Below are positions 45,089 through 54,173 of a stretch of 64,000 nucleotides of DNA, one piece after another. The position numbers and the translations under genes were made by a program. A model generated the notes under the pieces. The model had not been told where the DNA came from, did no database searches, and worked only from the letters and a program-made list of their open reading frames with translations. Each line of letters opens with the position of its first letter. The first letter of the stretch is position 1. Origin of the DNA: Diaphorobacter nitroreducens (lineage in GTDB: Bacteria; Pseudomonadota; Gammaproteobacteria; Burkholderiales; Burkholderiaceae_C); the NCBI GenBank assembly GCA_003755025.1, contig RJVL01000006.1:62001-126000 (forward strand), read 5' to 3'.

Positions 45089-45835
45089 TCAGGCGCGCTG
45101 GCGCAGCGCCTCGTACAGGCACACCGCGCTGGCCACCGACACGTTCAGGCTCTCGACAGCGCCCTGCATGGGGATGCCCACCAGTTCGTCGCAGGTCTTG
45201 CGCGTCAGTTGGCGCATGCCCGGGCCCTCGGCGCCCAGCACCAGGGCGACCGGGCCTTTCAGGTCCACTTGATACAGCGTCTTGTCGGCATCGCCACTGG
45301 TGCCGATGACCCAGATGTTGCGCTCCTTGAGCTCGTTCAGCGTGCGCGCCAGGTTCGTGACCATGAAGTACGGCACCGTCTCGGCCGCGCCGCTGGCCAC
45401 CTTGGCCACGGTGGCGTTGATGCCTACCGCATGGTCCTTGGGGGCGATCACCGCATGCGCGCCCGCGCCATCGGCCACGCGCAAGCAGGCGCCCAGGTTG
45501 TGCGGGTCGGTCACGCCGTCCAGCACCAGCAGCAGCGGATTTTTCACGCCACGGGCCTCCAGCTCGTCCAGCAGCTCGTCCAGCGTGCGCACCTGCGCCA
45601 CGGCCTCGACCCGCGCCGCCACGCCCTGGTGTCCATGGCTGCCGGCCAGCTTGGCCAGGCGCAGGCCGTCGGCTTCGATCAGGCGCGCCCCCGCCTCGCG
45701 TGCGCGCTCCAGGAACTGGCGCATGCGCGCGTCGCGGCGCGTGGGCTCGTAATAGATCTCGATGATGCTTTGCGGCGCGGTCTTCAGGCGCACGCCCACG
45801 GCGTGAAAGCCGAAGAGGACTTTGGGGGAGGACAT
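45089..45835 (-). CDS. rlmB: 23S rRNA (guanosine-2251-2'-O)-methyltransferase
   Basis: SPOUT enzyme methylating G2251 in the ribosomal P-loop. 248 residues: an N-terminal RNA-binding substrate domain (about 4-80, [12 protein letters not shown] start) and a knotted SpoU domain with [34 protein letters not shown] and [14 protein letters not shown] as motifs 1-3. The start at 45835 is the family start. It is divergent from sstT. Confidence 0.95.
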   Translation of the reverse strand: MSSPKVLFGFHAVGVRLKTAPQSIIEIYYEPTRRDARMRQFLERAREAGARLIEADGLRLAKLAGSHGHQGVAARVEAVAQVRTLDELLDELEARGVKNPLLLVLDGVTDPHNLGACLRVADGAGAHAVIAPKDHAVGINATVAKVASGAAETVPYFMVTNLARTLNELKERNIWVIGTSGDADKTLYQVDLKGPVALVLGAEGPGMRQLTRKTCDELVGIPMQGAVESLNVSVASAVCLYEALRQRA

Positions 45836-46063
45836 GGGTGGCGATTATCCCGCCAGCGACCCCACTGGCACCGTGGCGCGGCGCAGGCCACCGCCGGGCA
45901 GCCGCTAAAATCCGCGTTTCTTCCCTTGACAAACGGGCCGCTGCCACAAGCGGCGCCGCTTGCCTGACCGCCTTCATGGCCGTCCCTGTGGCGGCCGCGC
46001 CTGCCACAAGGCGCCGCGCTGCGCGGCCTGCGCAGCGGCTCAGGCCCTCCTTCTGTTCAGATC
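45836..46063. other. Divergent intergenic region, rlmB / sstT
   Basis: 228 bp with no supportable gene. TTGACA occurs at 45926-45931 on the + strand but has no matching -10 at the right distance; TAAAAT at 45906-45911 lacks a -35. I see no hairpin with a T-run or riboswitch motif. Confidence 0.5.
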
Positions 46064-47284
46064 ATGATCCTCTCTCCCCTGTTGCGCTGGGTGCAGCGCA
46101 CGAGCCTGGTCACCCAGATCGCCATCGCCGTGGTCATCGGCATTGTGCTGGCGGCTGTATGGCCCGCCGCAACGCCCCACTTGGCCATACTTGGCTCGTT
46201 GTTCATCTCGGCCCTGAAGGCGGTGGCGCCGGTGCTGGTGTTCGTGCTGGTGATGGCCGCCATCAGCAACCACACACCGGGCGAGACGACGCACATCCGC
46301 CCGGTGCTGGTGCTGTACGCGGTGGGCACGCTGGCCGCGGCTACCGTGGGTGTGGTGGCCAGCATGTGGTTTCCCAGCACGCTCACGCTGCAGGCGCCAG
46401 CACAGGCCGCCGCGGGGCCGGGGTCGGTGTCCGAGGTGCTGATGAACGTGCTCAAGAGCGTGGTCGAAAACCCAGTCAGGGCGCTGCTGGAGGCCAACTA
46501 CATCGGCATCCTGGCCTGGGCCATTGCGCTGGGCCTGGCGCTGCGCCACGCCAGCGCGGGCACGCGCGCCATGCTGCAGGACGGCGCCGCGGCCGTGACG
46601 CAGGTGATCCAGTTGGTGATCCGCCTGGCGCCCCTGGGTATCCTGGGCCTGGTTGCCAGCACCTTTGCGGAAGCCGGCGCGCAGGCGCTGTGGGGTTATG
46701 CCCAACTGCTGGCCGTGCTGCTGGGCTGCATGCTGTTCGTGGCGCTGGTGGTCAACCCGCTGATCGTGTACGTGGCGATCCGCCGCAACCCCTATCCGCT
46801 GGTGCTGATGTGCCTGCGCGAGAGCGGCGTAACGGCGTTCTTCACGCGCAGCTCTGCCGCCAACATCCCGATCAACCTGGCCCTGGCCAAGCGCCTGCGC
46901 CTGAACGAGGACACCTACAGCATCGCCATTCCGCTGGGCGCCACCATCAACATGGCCGGCGCGGCCATCACCATCAGCGTGCTGTCGCTGGCCGCGGCCA
47001 ACACCCTGGGCGTCCAGGTAGACCTGCCGACCGCGCTGCTGCTGTGCGTGGTTGCGTCGCTGTGCGCCTGCGGCGCATCGGGCGTGGCCGGCGGCTCGCT
47101 GCTCCTGATTCCGCTGGCGTGCAGCCTGTTCGGCATCGGCAACGACGTGGCGATGCAGGTAGTGGCCATCGGCTTCATCATTGGCATCCTGCAGGATTCG
47201 GCCGAGACGGCGCTGAATTCCTCCACCGACGTGATCTTCACCGCCGCCGCCTGCCTGGCACAGGAGCGCAAGGCGCAGGTCTGA
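46064..47284 (+). CDS. sstT: Sodium-dependent serine/threonine symporter
   Basis: 406-residue dicarboxylate/amino acid:cation symporter (DAACS) of the SstT branch. It has about eight membrane helices plus re-entrant loops. [20 protein letters not shown] holds the Ser-rich hairpin, [17 protein letters not shown] is the NMAGA sodium/substrate motif and [20 protein letters not shown] the second hairpin. It takes up serine and threonine with sodium. The gene is followed by an inverted repeat pair. Confidence 0.94.
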   Translation: MILSPLLRWVQRTSLVTQIAIAVVIGIVLAAVWPAATPHLAILGSLFISALKAVAPVLVFVLVMAAISNHTPGETTHIRPVLVLYAVGTLAAATVGVVASMWFPSTLTLQAPAQAAAGPGSVSEVLMNVLKSVVENPVRALLEANYIGILAWAIALGLALRHASAGTRAMLQDGAAAVTQVIQLVIRLAPLGILGLVASTFAEAGAQALWGYAQLLAVLLGCMLFVALVVNPLIVYVAIRRNPYPLVLMCLRESGVTAFFTRSSAANIPINLALAKRLRLNEDTYSIAIPLGATINMAGAAITISVLSLAAANTLGVQVDLPTALLLCVVASLCACGASGVAGGSLLLIPLACSLFGIGNDVAMQVVAIGFIIGILQDSAETALNSSTDVIFTAAACLAQERKAQV

Positions 47285-47312
47285 TTCACCACCAGCTCGC
47301 TATCGATACGAG

Positions 47313-47388
47313 AGCTGCCAGCGCTTGCTGCGCATGGATTTCAAGATGGAATTCATTGAAAACCACCTAGTAGCAAGCGCTGGCAGCT
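47313..47388. repeat. Inverted pair of repeat-family halves (17-bp perfect arms)
   Basis: AGCTGCCAGCGCTTGCT (47313-47329) and AGCAAGCGCTGGCAGCT (47372-47388) are perfect reverse complements separated by 42 bp. Each is the front half of the palindromic repeat family in opposite orientations. The pair lies between the convergent sstT and ABC ATPase genes and could form a long stem at both 3-prime ends. TTCTTT follows on the + strand. Confidence 0.85.
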
Positions 47389-47394
47389 ATTCTT

Positions 47395-48123
47395 TCAGGA
47401 GTTATCGACCAGCCGTCCGGCCTCAATGGTGATGCGCCGGTCGCAGCGCGCGGCAATGCCGCGGTCGTGCGTGACCAGCACCAGCGTGGTGCCCTGCTCG
47501 CGGTTGAGGGCCAGCATCAGTTCCATGATGGTCTCTCCCGTGGCGAAGTCCAGGCTGCCCGTGGGCTCGTCGGCCAGTAGCACGGCGGGCTCCACCACGA
47601 AGGCGCGTGCCAGCGCCACGCGCTGCTGCTCGCCGCCCGACAGCACCTTGGGATAGTGCGTCAGGCGCTGGCCCAGGCCGACGCGCTCCAGCATGTCGGT
47701 CGCGCGGCGGCGTGCATCGCGAATGCCCGCCAACTCGAGCGGCAGCATCACGTTCTCCAGCGCCGTGAGGTTACCCATGAGCTGAAAGCTCTGGAACACG
47801 AAGCCCACCTGCCGGGCGCGCAGTGCGGCGCGGTCGTCCTCGTCCAGTGCGAACAGGTCCTGCCCACCCAGCCGCACCGTGCCGCGCGTGGGCGTGTCCA
47901 GCCCGGCGATGATGGACAGCAGCGTGCTCTTGCCCGATCCCGAGGCGCCCACGATGGCCGCAGTCTCCCGCGGCGCCAGGCGGAAATCGATATCCCGCAA
48001 AATCTCCAGCGTACCCGTGGAGTCCGTGACGGACTTGGACACATGCTCCACCGCGATGATGGATTCGGGCGGCATGCGTTCGTTGGAGGCGGCAGGGGCC
48101 GCGGCGGCGGAGGTTTCGGACAT
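47395..48123 (-). CDS. ABC transporter ATP-binding protein (YbbA/LolD-like)
   Basis: 242-residue ATPase. Walker A GASGSGKSTL, Q-loop FVFQSFQLMGNLTALENV, signature LSGGEQQRVALARA, Walker B VLLADEPTG and H-loop VTHDRG are all intact. The MacB/LolD-like family powers FtsX-fold permeases; YbbA in E. coli stands beside tesA and a large permease (ybbP). Here a tesA-type gene is divergent, but no permease gene follows downstream. The start MSETSAAA at 48123 is used. Confidence 0.92.
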   Translation of the reverse strand: MSETSAAAAPAASNERMPPESIIAVEHVSKSVTDSTGTLEILRDIDFRLAPRETAAIVGASGSGKSTLLSIIAGLDTPTRGTVRLGGQDLFALDEDDRAALRARQVGFVFQSFQLMGNLTALENVMLPLELAGIRDARRRATDMLERVGLGQRLTHYPKVLSGGEQQRVALARAFVVEPAVLLADEPTGSLDFATGETIMELMLALNREQGTTLVLVTHDRGIAARCDRRITIEAGRLVDNS

Positions 48124-48147
48124 GAAAGGTTCTCGGCAGTGAAGCAT

Positions 48148-48795
48148 ATGATTCGGCGTGACTTTATCGTGGCGGGCGCCCTGGCCCTGTCGGGCGCGGC
48201 GCCCGCCCTTGCGCAGTCCGGTGGCAAGAAGCCCACCCGCGCCCCCGTGATCCTGGTGGTGGGCGACTCGCTCAGCGCCGAATACGGCCTTCCGCGCGGC
48301 ACCGGCTGGGTGGCGCTGCTGGACAAGCGGCTAGCGCAGGAGAAGATCCCCGCCACGGTGGTCAACGCCAGCGTGAGCGGCGACACCACCGCCGGCGGCC
48401 GTGCGCGGCTGGCCGCACTGCTCCAGCAGCACCGACCCACGCATGTGGTGATCGAACTCGGCGGCAACGACGCCTTGCGCGGCCTGCCGCTGGCCAGCAC
48501 CCAGGGCAACCTGGCGTGGATGACCGAACAGGCCCAGGCCGCGGGCGCGCGCGTGCTGCTGGTGGGTGTGCAGGTGCCGCCTAACTACGGCGCCAACTAC
48601 ACCCGGCAGTTCGCCGAGGTCTTCGAGAACGTGGCCCAGGAGCGCAAGGCGGCGCTCGTGCCCTTCCTGCTCAAGGGCGTGGCCGATGGGCCCGATCCCA
48701 CGGCGCTGTTCCAGCCCGACCGCATCCACCCCACGGCTCAGGCGCACCCGCGCATGCTGGACAACGTGTGGCCCGCGCTGCGCGCCTTGCTGTAA
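48148..48795 (+). CDS. tesA: Arylesterase / lysophospholipase-type GDSL hydrolase
   Basis: 215-residue SGNH hydrolase. N-terminal signal (about 1-22) starting MIRRDF with cleavage near ALAQ; the double Arg is Tat-like but lacks the full motif. GDSLSAEYG holds the nucleophile Ser41, GGND block III and DRIHPTAQAH the Asp/His pair. This is the TesA pattern (periplasmic esterase/thioesterase). A GTG at 48139 is an alternative start. It is divergent from the ABC ATPase, an arrangement like ybbA/tesA in E. coli. Confidence 0.9.
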   Translation: MIRRDFIVAGALALSGAAPALAQSGGKKPTRAPVILVVGDSLSAEYGLPRGTGWVALLDKRLAQEKIPATVVNASVSGDTTAGGRARLAALLQQHRPTHVVIELGGNDALRGLPLASTQGNLAWMTEQAQAAGARVLLVGVQVPPNYGANYTRQFAEVFENVAQERKAALVPFLLKGVADGPDPTALFQPDRIHPTAQAHPRMLDNVWPALRALL

Positions 48796-48810
48796 ACCAT
48801 CGTCAGAGAA

Positions 48811-49635
48811 TCAGCCGGCGCTCTGCGGCGCCTGCGCGGACGCAGGGGGCGCAGTGGGCGCCGCCACCGCCGCGCGGTAGGCATGCCAACTGGCATGCCC
48901 CAGCACCGGCCCCACCACCAGCAAGCCCGCGCCCCAGGCGAACAGCGACAACGCCACCAGCGCCGTGATGAGCAGGCCCCACAGCAGCATCACGCCGGGG
49001 TTTTCCACCACCACCCGCATGCTCGCAATGCCGGCCGTGAGCGCATCGGTGTCGCGGTCCAGAATCATCGGAATGGACACCACCATGCTGGAGAACACCA
49101 GGGCCGCGAACACACTGCCCACCAGCAGGTACACGGCGACGAACTGCCAGTTGCCTGGGTTGAACACCGCCTGCACCACCCCCGTGGTGGACGGCATGCC
49201 GGTGTTGAAGAACACGGCAAACACCACGAGCGACGCGCGGCCCCACAGCAGCTCCAGCACCACAAGTACGAGTACCAGCATGCCCATGCTGCCCAGGTGG
49301 CGGTCCCAACAGGTCAGCGATTCGCCCAGATCGGGTGCCAATCCCTGTTCGCGCCGGCGGCTGGTGTCGTACAAACCCATGGCCAGGAAGGGGCCCACCA
49401 GCAGGCAGCCGCTGGCAAACGACATGGTGTATTCCGGCCGCGCCTGGAACACCCAGCCCAGCAGGAGTGCCATGCCCCAGAACCACGTACCGTAGAACAG
49501 CGCCACGCCGGGTGCGGCCATCATGTCGCGCGCCCCCAGCACGAGCCAACGCAGCGGGTCCGGCCAGCGCAAGGGGTTGAGAGTCACCGGTGCGGACACC
49601 GGCGTGGAGGTGACTGGCGCGGAAGAATCAGACAT
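48811..49635 (-). CDS. DUF2189 membrane protein
   Basis: 274 residues with about six hydrophobic segments and the DUF2189 entry region (DPLRWLVLGARDMMAAPGVA). FASGCLLVGPFLAMGLYDTS is the most conserved block. No function is known. Two ATGs are possible (49647 and 49635), neither with a clear ribosome-binding site. It converges on the tesA-type gene. Confidence 0.88.
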   Translation of the reverse strand: MSDSSAPVTSTPVSAPVTLNPLRWPDPLRWLVLGARDMMAAPGVALFYGTWFWGMALLLGWVFQARPEYTMSFASGCLLVGPFLAMGLYDTSRRREQGLAPDLGESLTCWDRHLGSMGMLVLVLVVLELLWGRASLVVFAVFFNTGMPSTTGVVQAVFNPGNWQFVAVYLLVGSVFAALVFSSMVVSIPMILDRDTDALTAGIASMRVVVENPGVMLLWGLLITALVALSLFAWGAGLLVVGPVLGHASWHAYRAAVAAPTAPPASAQAPQSAG

Positions 49636-49741
49636 GGCGGTCGGCATCGCTGCGGCAGTGGCGTTGCTGCCACCTTAACCACCTGACTGCCTGACCACCA
49701 TCAAGGAAACTACCACCCTCGCCGCACCAGCCGCCAACGCA

Positions 49742-50989
49742 TCAGGCAGCTCCAAAGGCCTGGTGCATCGCCTGCGCCAGGTCGGCACGCAGGTCGTCCA
49801 CGGCCTCCAGCCCCACGGAGAAGCGCACCACGGTGCCGGGCCGCAGATGCGCGGTGGCGCGCGTGCGCATGCTGGGCAGGTCGTAGGGCACCACCAGGCT
49901 CATCGGCCCGCCCCAGCTGTATCCCAGCTTGAACAGGCGCAGGCCGTCGCAAAAGGCATCCACCTGCGCCTGGCTGTGGCATGCGTCAATGACCACGCTG
50001 AACAGGCCGGCGGCAGCGCCCTGCCCGCCATTGGCTGCGCCGCACAGCGCCTTCCACTGCGCATGGCCGGGCGATCCGGGCAGCGCCGGGTGCAGCACCT
50101 GGGCCACCGCGGGCTGCAAGCCCATCCACTGCGCCAGGTCGCGCGCGGCCGCATCGTGCGCTTGGTAGCGCAGCGCCATGCTGGGCAGCGCCCGCAAGAC
50201 CGCTTCCACGTCGTTCGCCCCCACCCCCAGCCCGAGCCGCATGTGCGTGAGCTTGATGCGCAGGTGCAAGCCCTCGTCGCGCGTGGTGATGCTGCCCATC
50301 AGCACGTCGCCGCCGCCGCTGGGGTACTTGGTGAGCGCATGCACGGATACGTCCACGCCCAGCGCGCCCTCGGCACCCGCGCCACGGCCCAGCAGGTCGA
50401 AGGGTGCGAAAGCCAGGCCCGCGCCCCAGGTGTTGTCCAGCACCGTGGCCACGGCGCGTGCGCGGCAGATGCGCACTTGCTCCACCAGGTCGGGGAACTC
50501 CAACGTCACGGAGCCCGGCGCCTCCAGCCACACCAGCCGCGTGGCGTCGGTGATCTTGGATGCGAGGTCCGCCGGGTCCAAGGGGTCATAGATACGGTGG
50601 CGGATGCCGTAGTGGCGCAGCTCCACCTCGGCCAGTGCCTTGTTGGGACCATAAGCGTTGTCCGGGATCAGCACCTCGTCGCCCTGGCGCAGCAGCGCCA
50701 GCGATACGGTGGAAATGGCGGCCAATCCGCTGGGCACCAGCAGGCACTGCAGCCCGCCTTCCAGCGTGGCCAGGCGCTCTTCCAGCTGGTAGGTCGTGGG
50801 CGTGCCGTGCAGCCCGTAGGTGTAGCTGCTCTTGTCCTTCCACTCGCGCGCGCGCATAGCGGCGACGTTGGGGAAGATGACGGTGGACGCCTTGTGCACC
50901 GCTGGCTGCGGGGCATGGAAACCCTGCGGCGGTGTGTACTCGTGGTGAATGAGGCGGGTGGACAGGTCGGGTGGGGAGGGCTGCTTCAT
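49742..50989 (-). CDS. metC: Cystathionine beta-lyase
   Basis: PLP enzyme cleaving cystathionine to homocysteine, pyruvate and ammonia. 415 residues. SSYTYGLHGTPTTYQLEERL (about 54-73) holds the phosphate-binding Tyr-x-Arg-type contact region, LVPSGLAAI the loop over PLP, WLEAPGSVTLE the Asp-like site and HALTKYPSGGGDVLMG the PLP lysine. The GLHGTPT sequence is typical of the beta-lyase subgroup. The start MKQPSPP at 50989 is used. It lies 33 bp after the stop of the BON gene, read leftward. Confidence 0.92.
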   Translation of the reverse strand: MKQPSPPDLSTRLIHHEYTPPQGFHAPQPAVHKASTVIFPNVAAMRAREWKDKSSYTYGLHGTPTTYQLEERLATLEGGLQCLLVPSGLAAISTVSLALLRQGDEVLIPDNAYGPNKALAEVELRHYGIRHRIYDPLDPADLASKITDATRLVWLEAPGSVTLEFPDLVEQVRICRARAVATVLDNTWGAGLAFAPFDLLGRGAGAEGALGVDVSVHALTKYPSGGGDVLMGSITTRDEGLHLRIKLTHMRLGLGVGANDVEAVLRALPSMALRYQAHDAAARDLAQWMGLQPAVAQVLHPALPGSPGHAQWKALCGAANGGQGAAAGLFSVVIDACHSQAQVDAFCDGLRLFKLGYSWGGPMSLVVPYDLPSMRTRATAHLRPGTVVRFSVGLEAVDDLRADLAQAMHQAFGAA

Positions 50990-51022
50990 GCGCCGATGGT
51001 AGAGCCTGTCCCCCGCCCATGC

Positions 51023-51475
51023 TCAGCCGCCGCTGGAGATGGTGAGGTTGTTGACCACCGAGGTCACGCCCGGTACGGCCTGTGCGATCTGGCTGGCGCG
51101 GTCACGGGCCTGCTCGCTTTTCACGGGGCCATTGAGCGTGACGACGCCCGCACGGGTGTCCACGTCGATCTTGATGGCGCTGAGGTCCGGGTCTTGCGCC
51201 AGGCCCGCGTTCACCTTGGTGGTGATGCCGGCATCGTCCATAAGGGCGGCTGCGTCGGCCGTGGCGTTGCGTGAAGCCTGCCCGGCTTCCTGCGCCGCGG
51301 ATTCCATTTTTTGCTTGGCATCCTGGGCCGCCTGTTCGGTCTTGTTGATGGCGGAATCCAGGCGTTGCCCGGCCGTGGGTTCCTCGGCCTTGTTGCAAGC
51401 ACTCAACCCGGCGGCCAGGGCAGCGGCAGCGGCGAAAACGGTCCAGCGCGACGTTCGAAAAAGAGGGGTTGTCAT
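51023..51475 (-). CDS. BON-domain lipoprotein (OsmY-like)
   Basis: 150-residue exported protein. A type II signal peptide ends in the lipobox LSAC (lipid Cys27), followed by a Glu/Gln/Ala-rich helical segment (residues 35-75) and one BON domain (about 80-146; TTKVNAGLAQDPDLSAIKID, then VVTLNGPVKSEQARDRA). BON proteins act in envelope or osmotic stress. The ATG at 51475 is chosen because AAGGAGAT is at good distance; an ATG two codons upstream (51481) is too close. Confidence 0.9.
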   Translation of the reverse strand: MTTPLFRTSRWTVFAAAAALAAGLSACNKAEEPTAGQRLDSAINKTEQAAQDAKQKMESAAQEAGQASRNATADAAALMDDAGITTKVNAGLAQDPDLSAIKIDVDTRAGVVTLNGPVKSEQARDRASQIAQAVPGVTSVVNNLTISSGG

Positions 51476-51612
51476 GGGCATATCTCCTTCCAGTGGGTAC
51501 GGAGTCCACTGTAGAAAGCACTGGCTGCCGAGCCGGTCGGAGAGGACCGAAACCGCAGTAGGACAACAGCGGCTTTCAGGCACGTGCCGACGCAAGCTTG
51601 GACAATCGGCCC

Positions 51613-53355
51613 ATGTCCTCATCCTTGCTGCATCGCTGGTTTCCCTTTCTCTCCTGGCCCCGCCCGACATCCGCGCTGCTGCAGGGCGAGTTCTGGGCCG
51701 GCATGACCGTCGGGCTGATGCTGGTGCCGCAGGGCGTGGCGTATGCCGCGCTGGCCGGCATGCCGCTAGTGACGGGGATCTACGCATCGCTGGTGCCGGC
51801 ACTGGTAGCCGTGCTGTGGAGCTCATCCACCCGCCTGGGCGTCGGGCCCACGGCGCTCACCAGCCTGCTCATCGGCGCGTCGATCACCGGGCTGGCCGAG
51901 CCCGGCAGCGCCCATTGGGTCACGCTGGCGGTGTGGATGGCCCTGCTGTCGGGCCTGCTGCAGCTGCTGCTGGGCGTGGTGCGTTTCGGCTGGCTGCTCA
52001 ACCTGGTGACCTCGCCGGTGCTGGGCGGCTTCACGCAGGCTGCGGCGTTGCTGATCCTGGCCTCGCAACTGCCCGACCTGTTGGGCCTTCGCACCAGCTG
52101 GAGCGCACTGGCGGTCAGCCCGTCGCTGCACCACTTCGACCTGCGCGCGCTGGCGTTCGGCCTGGGCAGCCTGGGCTGCCTGGTGCTGGCGCGGCGCTGG
52201 CGCTCCAGCTTCCCGGCCGCCATCGTGGTGATCGCGCTGGCGGCACTCATCAGCTGGGCCATGGGCTATGCCGATGCCGACGGCGCCGTGATCGGCCACT
52301 TGCCCTCCGGCCTGCCGACGCTGTACTGGCCGGGATGGCTCTCGTGGGAAGAAATGGGCGCGCTGGTGATGCCGGTGATGGTCGTCACGCTGGTCAGCTT
52401 CCTGGAGACCGCCTCCAGCGCCAAGGTGGAGCACCACCAGGGCGGCACCCGCTGGAACGAGAACCAGGACCTGATCGCCCATGGCATGGCCAAGATCAGT
52501 TCGGGCCTGTGTGGCAGCTTTGCCACCAGCGCGTCGTTCTCGCGCTCCGCCATCAATCTGTATGCGGGCGCCAAGAGCGGCTGGGCGACGCTGTTCGCGC
52601 TGGTGCTGGTGCTGGCAACGCTGCTGTGGCTCACGCCGGCCCTGTACCACGTACCACAGCCGGTGCTGGCCGCCGTGGTGGTGACAGCGGTCACCAGCCT
52701 CATCAAGCCCGCCGGCATGTTGCGCCTGTGGCGCGTCTCGCGCGTGGAGACGGCCATCGGCCTCGTTACCTTCGGCCTCACGCTGGCCACGGCACCGCGC
52801 ATGTACTGGGGCGTGCTGGTGGGCCTGCTGATGAACCTGAGCCACTTTCTCTACCAACGGCTGCACCCGCGCATCATCGAGGTGGGCCTGCACCCCGACG
52901 GCAGCCTGCGCGACCGCCACCTGTGGCAGCTGCCCCCGCTGGCGCCAGAGCTGCTGGCCCTGCGCATGGATGCCGAGCTGGACTTCGCCTCCGCCAATGC
53001 GCTGGAGCGCCGCGTGACCGACGAGCTGGCCCAGCGCCCGTCCATCCGCCACCTGTGCCTGTTCGCGCTGCCCATCAACCGCATCGACGTGACGGGGGTG
53101 GAGGCCTTCATCCGCCTGCGCGCGCTGCTGCAAAGCCACGGCGGCACGCTGCATGTGACCGGCATCAAGCTGCCGGTACAGCACACGCTGGACAATGCAG
53201 GCGCGCTGGCGCCGGGACCCAACTTCGCGCTGTACCGCACCGACGCCGAGGCCATCGCGGCACTGCAGAGGCTGGCTCCCCCCGACGCCGGGAACCCTGT
53301 CTCGGCGCCGCAGTCCGACACAAGTGGCCCAGCTCAGTCGCTACCGAAGCTATAG
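51613..53355 (+). CDS. SulP-family anion transporter with STAS domain
   Basis: 580-residue membrane protein. An N-terminal transport domain of 10-14 helices (about 25-400) has the SulP entry motif VGLMLVPQGVAYAALAGMPLV near residues 32-55 and [18 protein letters not shown], and a C-terminal STAS domain (about 440-560). Substrates may be sulphate, bicarbonate or dicarboxylates; none is fixed by sequence. The ATG at 51613 is preferred over an in-frame TTG at 51598. The GGDEF gene follows 34 bp later. Confidence 0.92.
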   Translation: MSSSLLHRWFPFLSWPRPTSALLQGEFWAGMTVGLMLVPQGVAYAALAGMPLVTGIYASLVPALVAVLWSSSTRLGVGPTALTSLLIGASITGLAEPGSAHWVTLAVWMALLSGLLQLLLGVVRFGWLLNLVTSPVLGGFTQAAALLILASQLPDLLGLRTSWSALAVSPSLHHFDLRALAFGLGSLGCLVLARRWRSSFPAAIVVIALAALISWAMGYADADGAVIGHLPSGLPTLYWPGWLSWEEMGALVMPVMVVTLVSFLETASSAKVEHHQGGTRWNENQDLIAHGMAKISSGLCGSFATSASFSRSAINLYAGAKSGWATLFALVLVLATLLWLTPALYHVPQPVLAAVVVTAVTSLIKPAGMLRLWRVSRVETAIGLVTFGLTLATAPRMYWGVLVGLLMNLSHFLYQRLHPRIIEVGLHPDGSLRDRHLWQLPPLAPELLALRMDAELDFASANALERRVTDELAQRPSIRHLCLFALPINRIDVTGVEAFIRLRALLQSHGGTLHVTGIKLPVQHTLDNAGALAPGPNFALYRTDAEAIAALQRLAPPDAGNPVSAPQSDTSGPAQSLPKL

Positions 53356-53389
53356 CTGCTACACTGCCGATAGATATTTGTTTCTGGTT

Positions 53390-54163
53390 GTGACAAACAC
53401 CGCGTCCCCCGCTTCCGTCTCTCTGCGCGACCTGCGTCTGGCCACGGCCCATGCCCTGGTGGCGCAGTCGTTGGGTTCCGAAGTGTCCCTGCAGGGCCAG
53501 ACGCCGCTGCTGTACCTGCAGAACCTCATTGACGGCCTGTGCGAACTCTCGCTGAAGGACCCGCTCACCGGGCTGGCCAACCGCCGCCACGTGCGTGCGG
53601 TGCTGGAGCGCGAGATCGACCGGGTCGCGCGCTCGGGCGAAGCCGCGCTGCTGCTGATGCTGGACATCGACCATTTCAAGCAGGTCAACGACCGCCATGG
53701 CCACCTGGCCGGCGACATCGTGCTGCAGTCCGTCGCGCGTACGCTGGAGAGCTGCGTACGCCCCATGGACACCGTGGCCCGGTACGGCGGCGAGGAATTC
53801 GCCATCGTGCTGCCCGCCTGCCAGTTCGGCTTTGGCCGGGTGATCGCCGAACGCGTGCGCCGCGCGGTCGAAGCCACGCCCGTGCGCATCTCGCCATCGC
53901 TCACGTTGAACGTCACCGTGAGCATCGGCGGCGCCTTCGCGCTGCAATGGATCCGCAGCACCACCGCCCTGTGGGCCGACCGGGCCGATGCCGAGCTGTA
54001 CAAGGCCAAGCTCGGCGGCCGCAACTGCATCAGCATCGAAGAACAACCCGACAGCACGGTCACTGCGGAAGAAAAGAGTTTGCTGTTCGGCCCGCTATAC
54101 ACTCCGTCGGGATGGGGCGACCTGCCCCCGCCTTTGGATCCATCCACAGGCAGCGCCTATTGA
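53390..54163 (+). CDS. Diguanylate cyclase (GGDEF)
   Basis: 257 residues. A short helical N-terminus (1-55) leads to a GGDEF domain (about 56-220) with DPLTGLANRRH, DIDHFKQVND and active-site GGEEF (133-137). RxxD (RPMD, 124-127) five residues before it is the product-inhibition I-site. No sensor or membrane domain is present, so input must come through a partner. The start is a GTG at 53390, since no ATG occurs before conserved sequence. The MinD-like gene begins 10 bp after the stop. Confidence 0.9.
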   Translation: MTNTASPASVSLRDLRLATAHALVAQSLGSEVSLQGQTPLLYLQNLIDGLCELSLKDPLTGLANRRHVRAVLEREIDRVARSGEAALLLMLDIDHFKQVNDRHGHLAGDIVLQSVARTLESCVRPMDTVARYGGEEFAIVLPACQFGFGRVIAERVRRAVEATPVRISPSLTLNVTVSIGGAFALQWIRSTTALWADRADAELYKAKLGGRNCISIEEQPDSTVTAEEKSLLFGPLYTPSGWGDLPPPLDPSTGSAY

Positions 54164-54173
54164 AAGCCCAGTG

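Noticed and set aside
45926-45931. TTGACA as the sstT promoter -35
   Set aside because: No acceptable -10 is found 16-18 bp downstream.
53343-53370. tatagctgctacactgccga as a repeat-family copy at the SulP stop
   Set aside because: Only the first ten bases match; the rest diverges, so chance is likely.
51039-53393. 784-codon open frame partly in the SulP gene
   Set aside because: Out of frame with the SulP protein, which shows membrane helices and STAS; this frame is Arg/Ala-rich shadow sequence.
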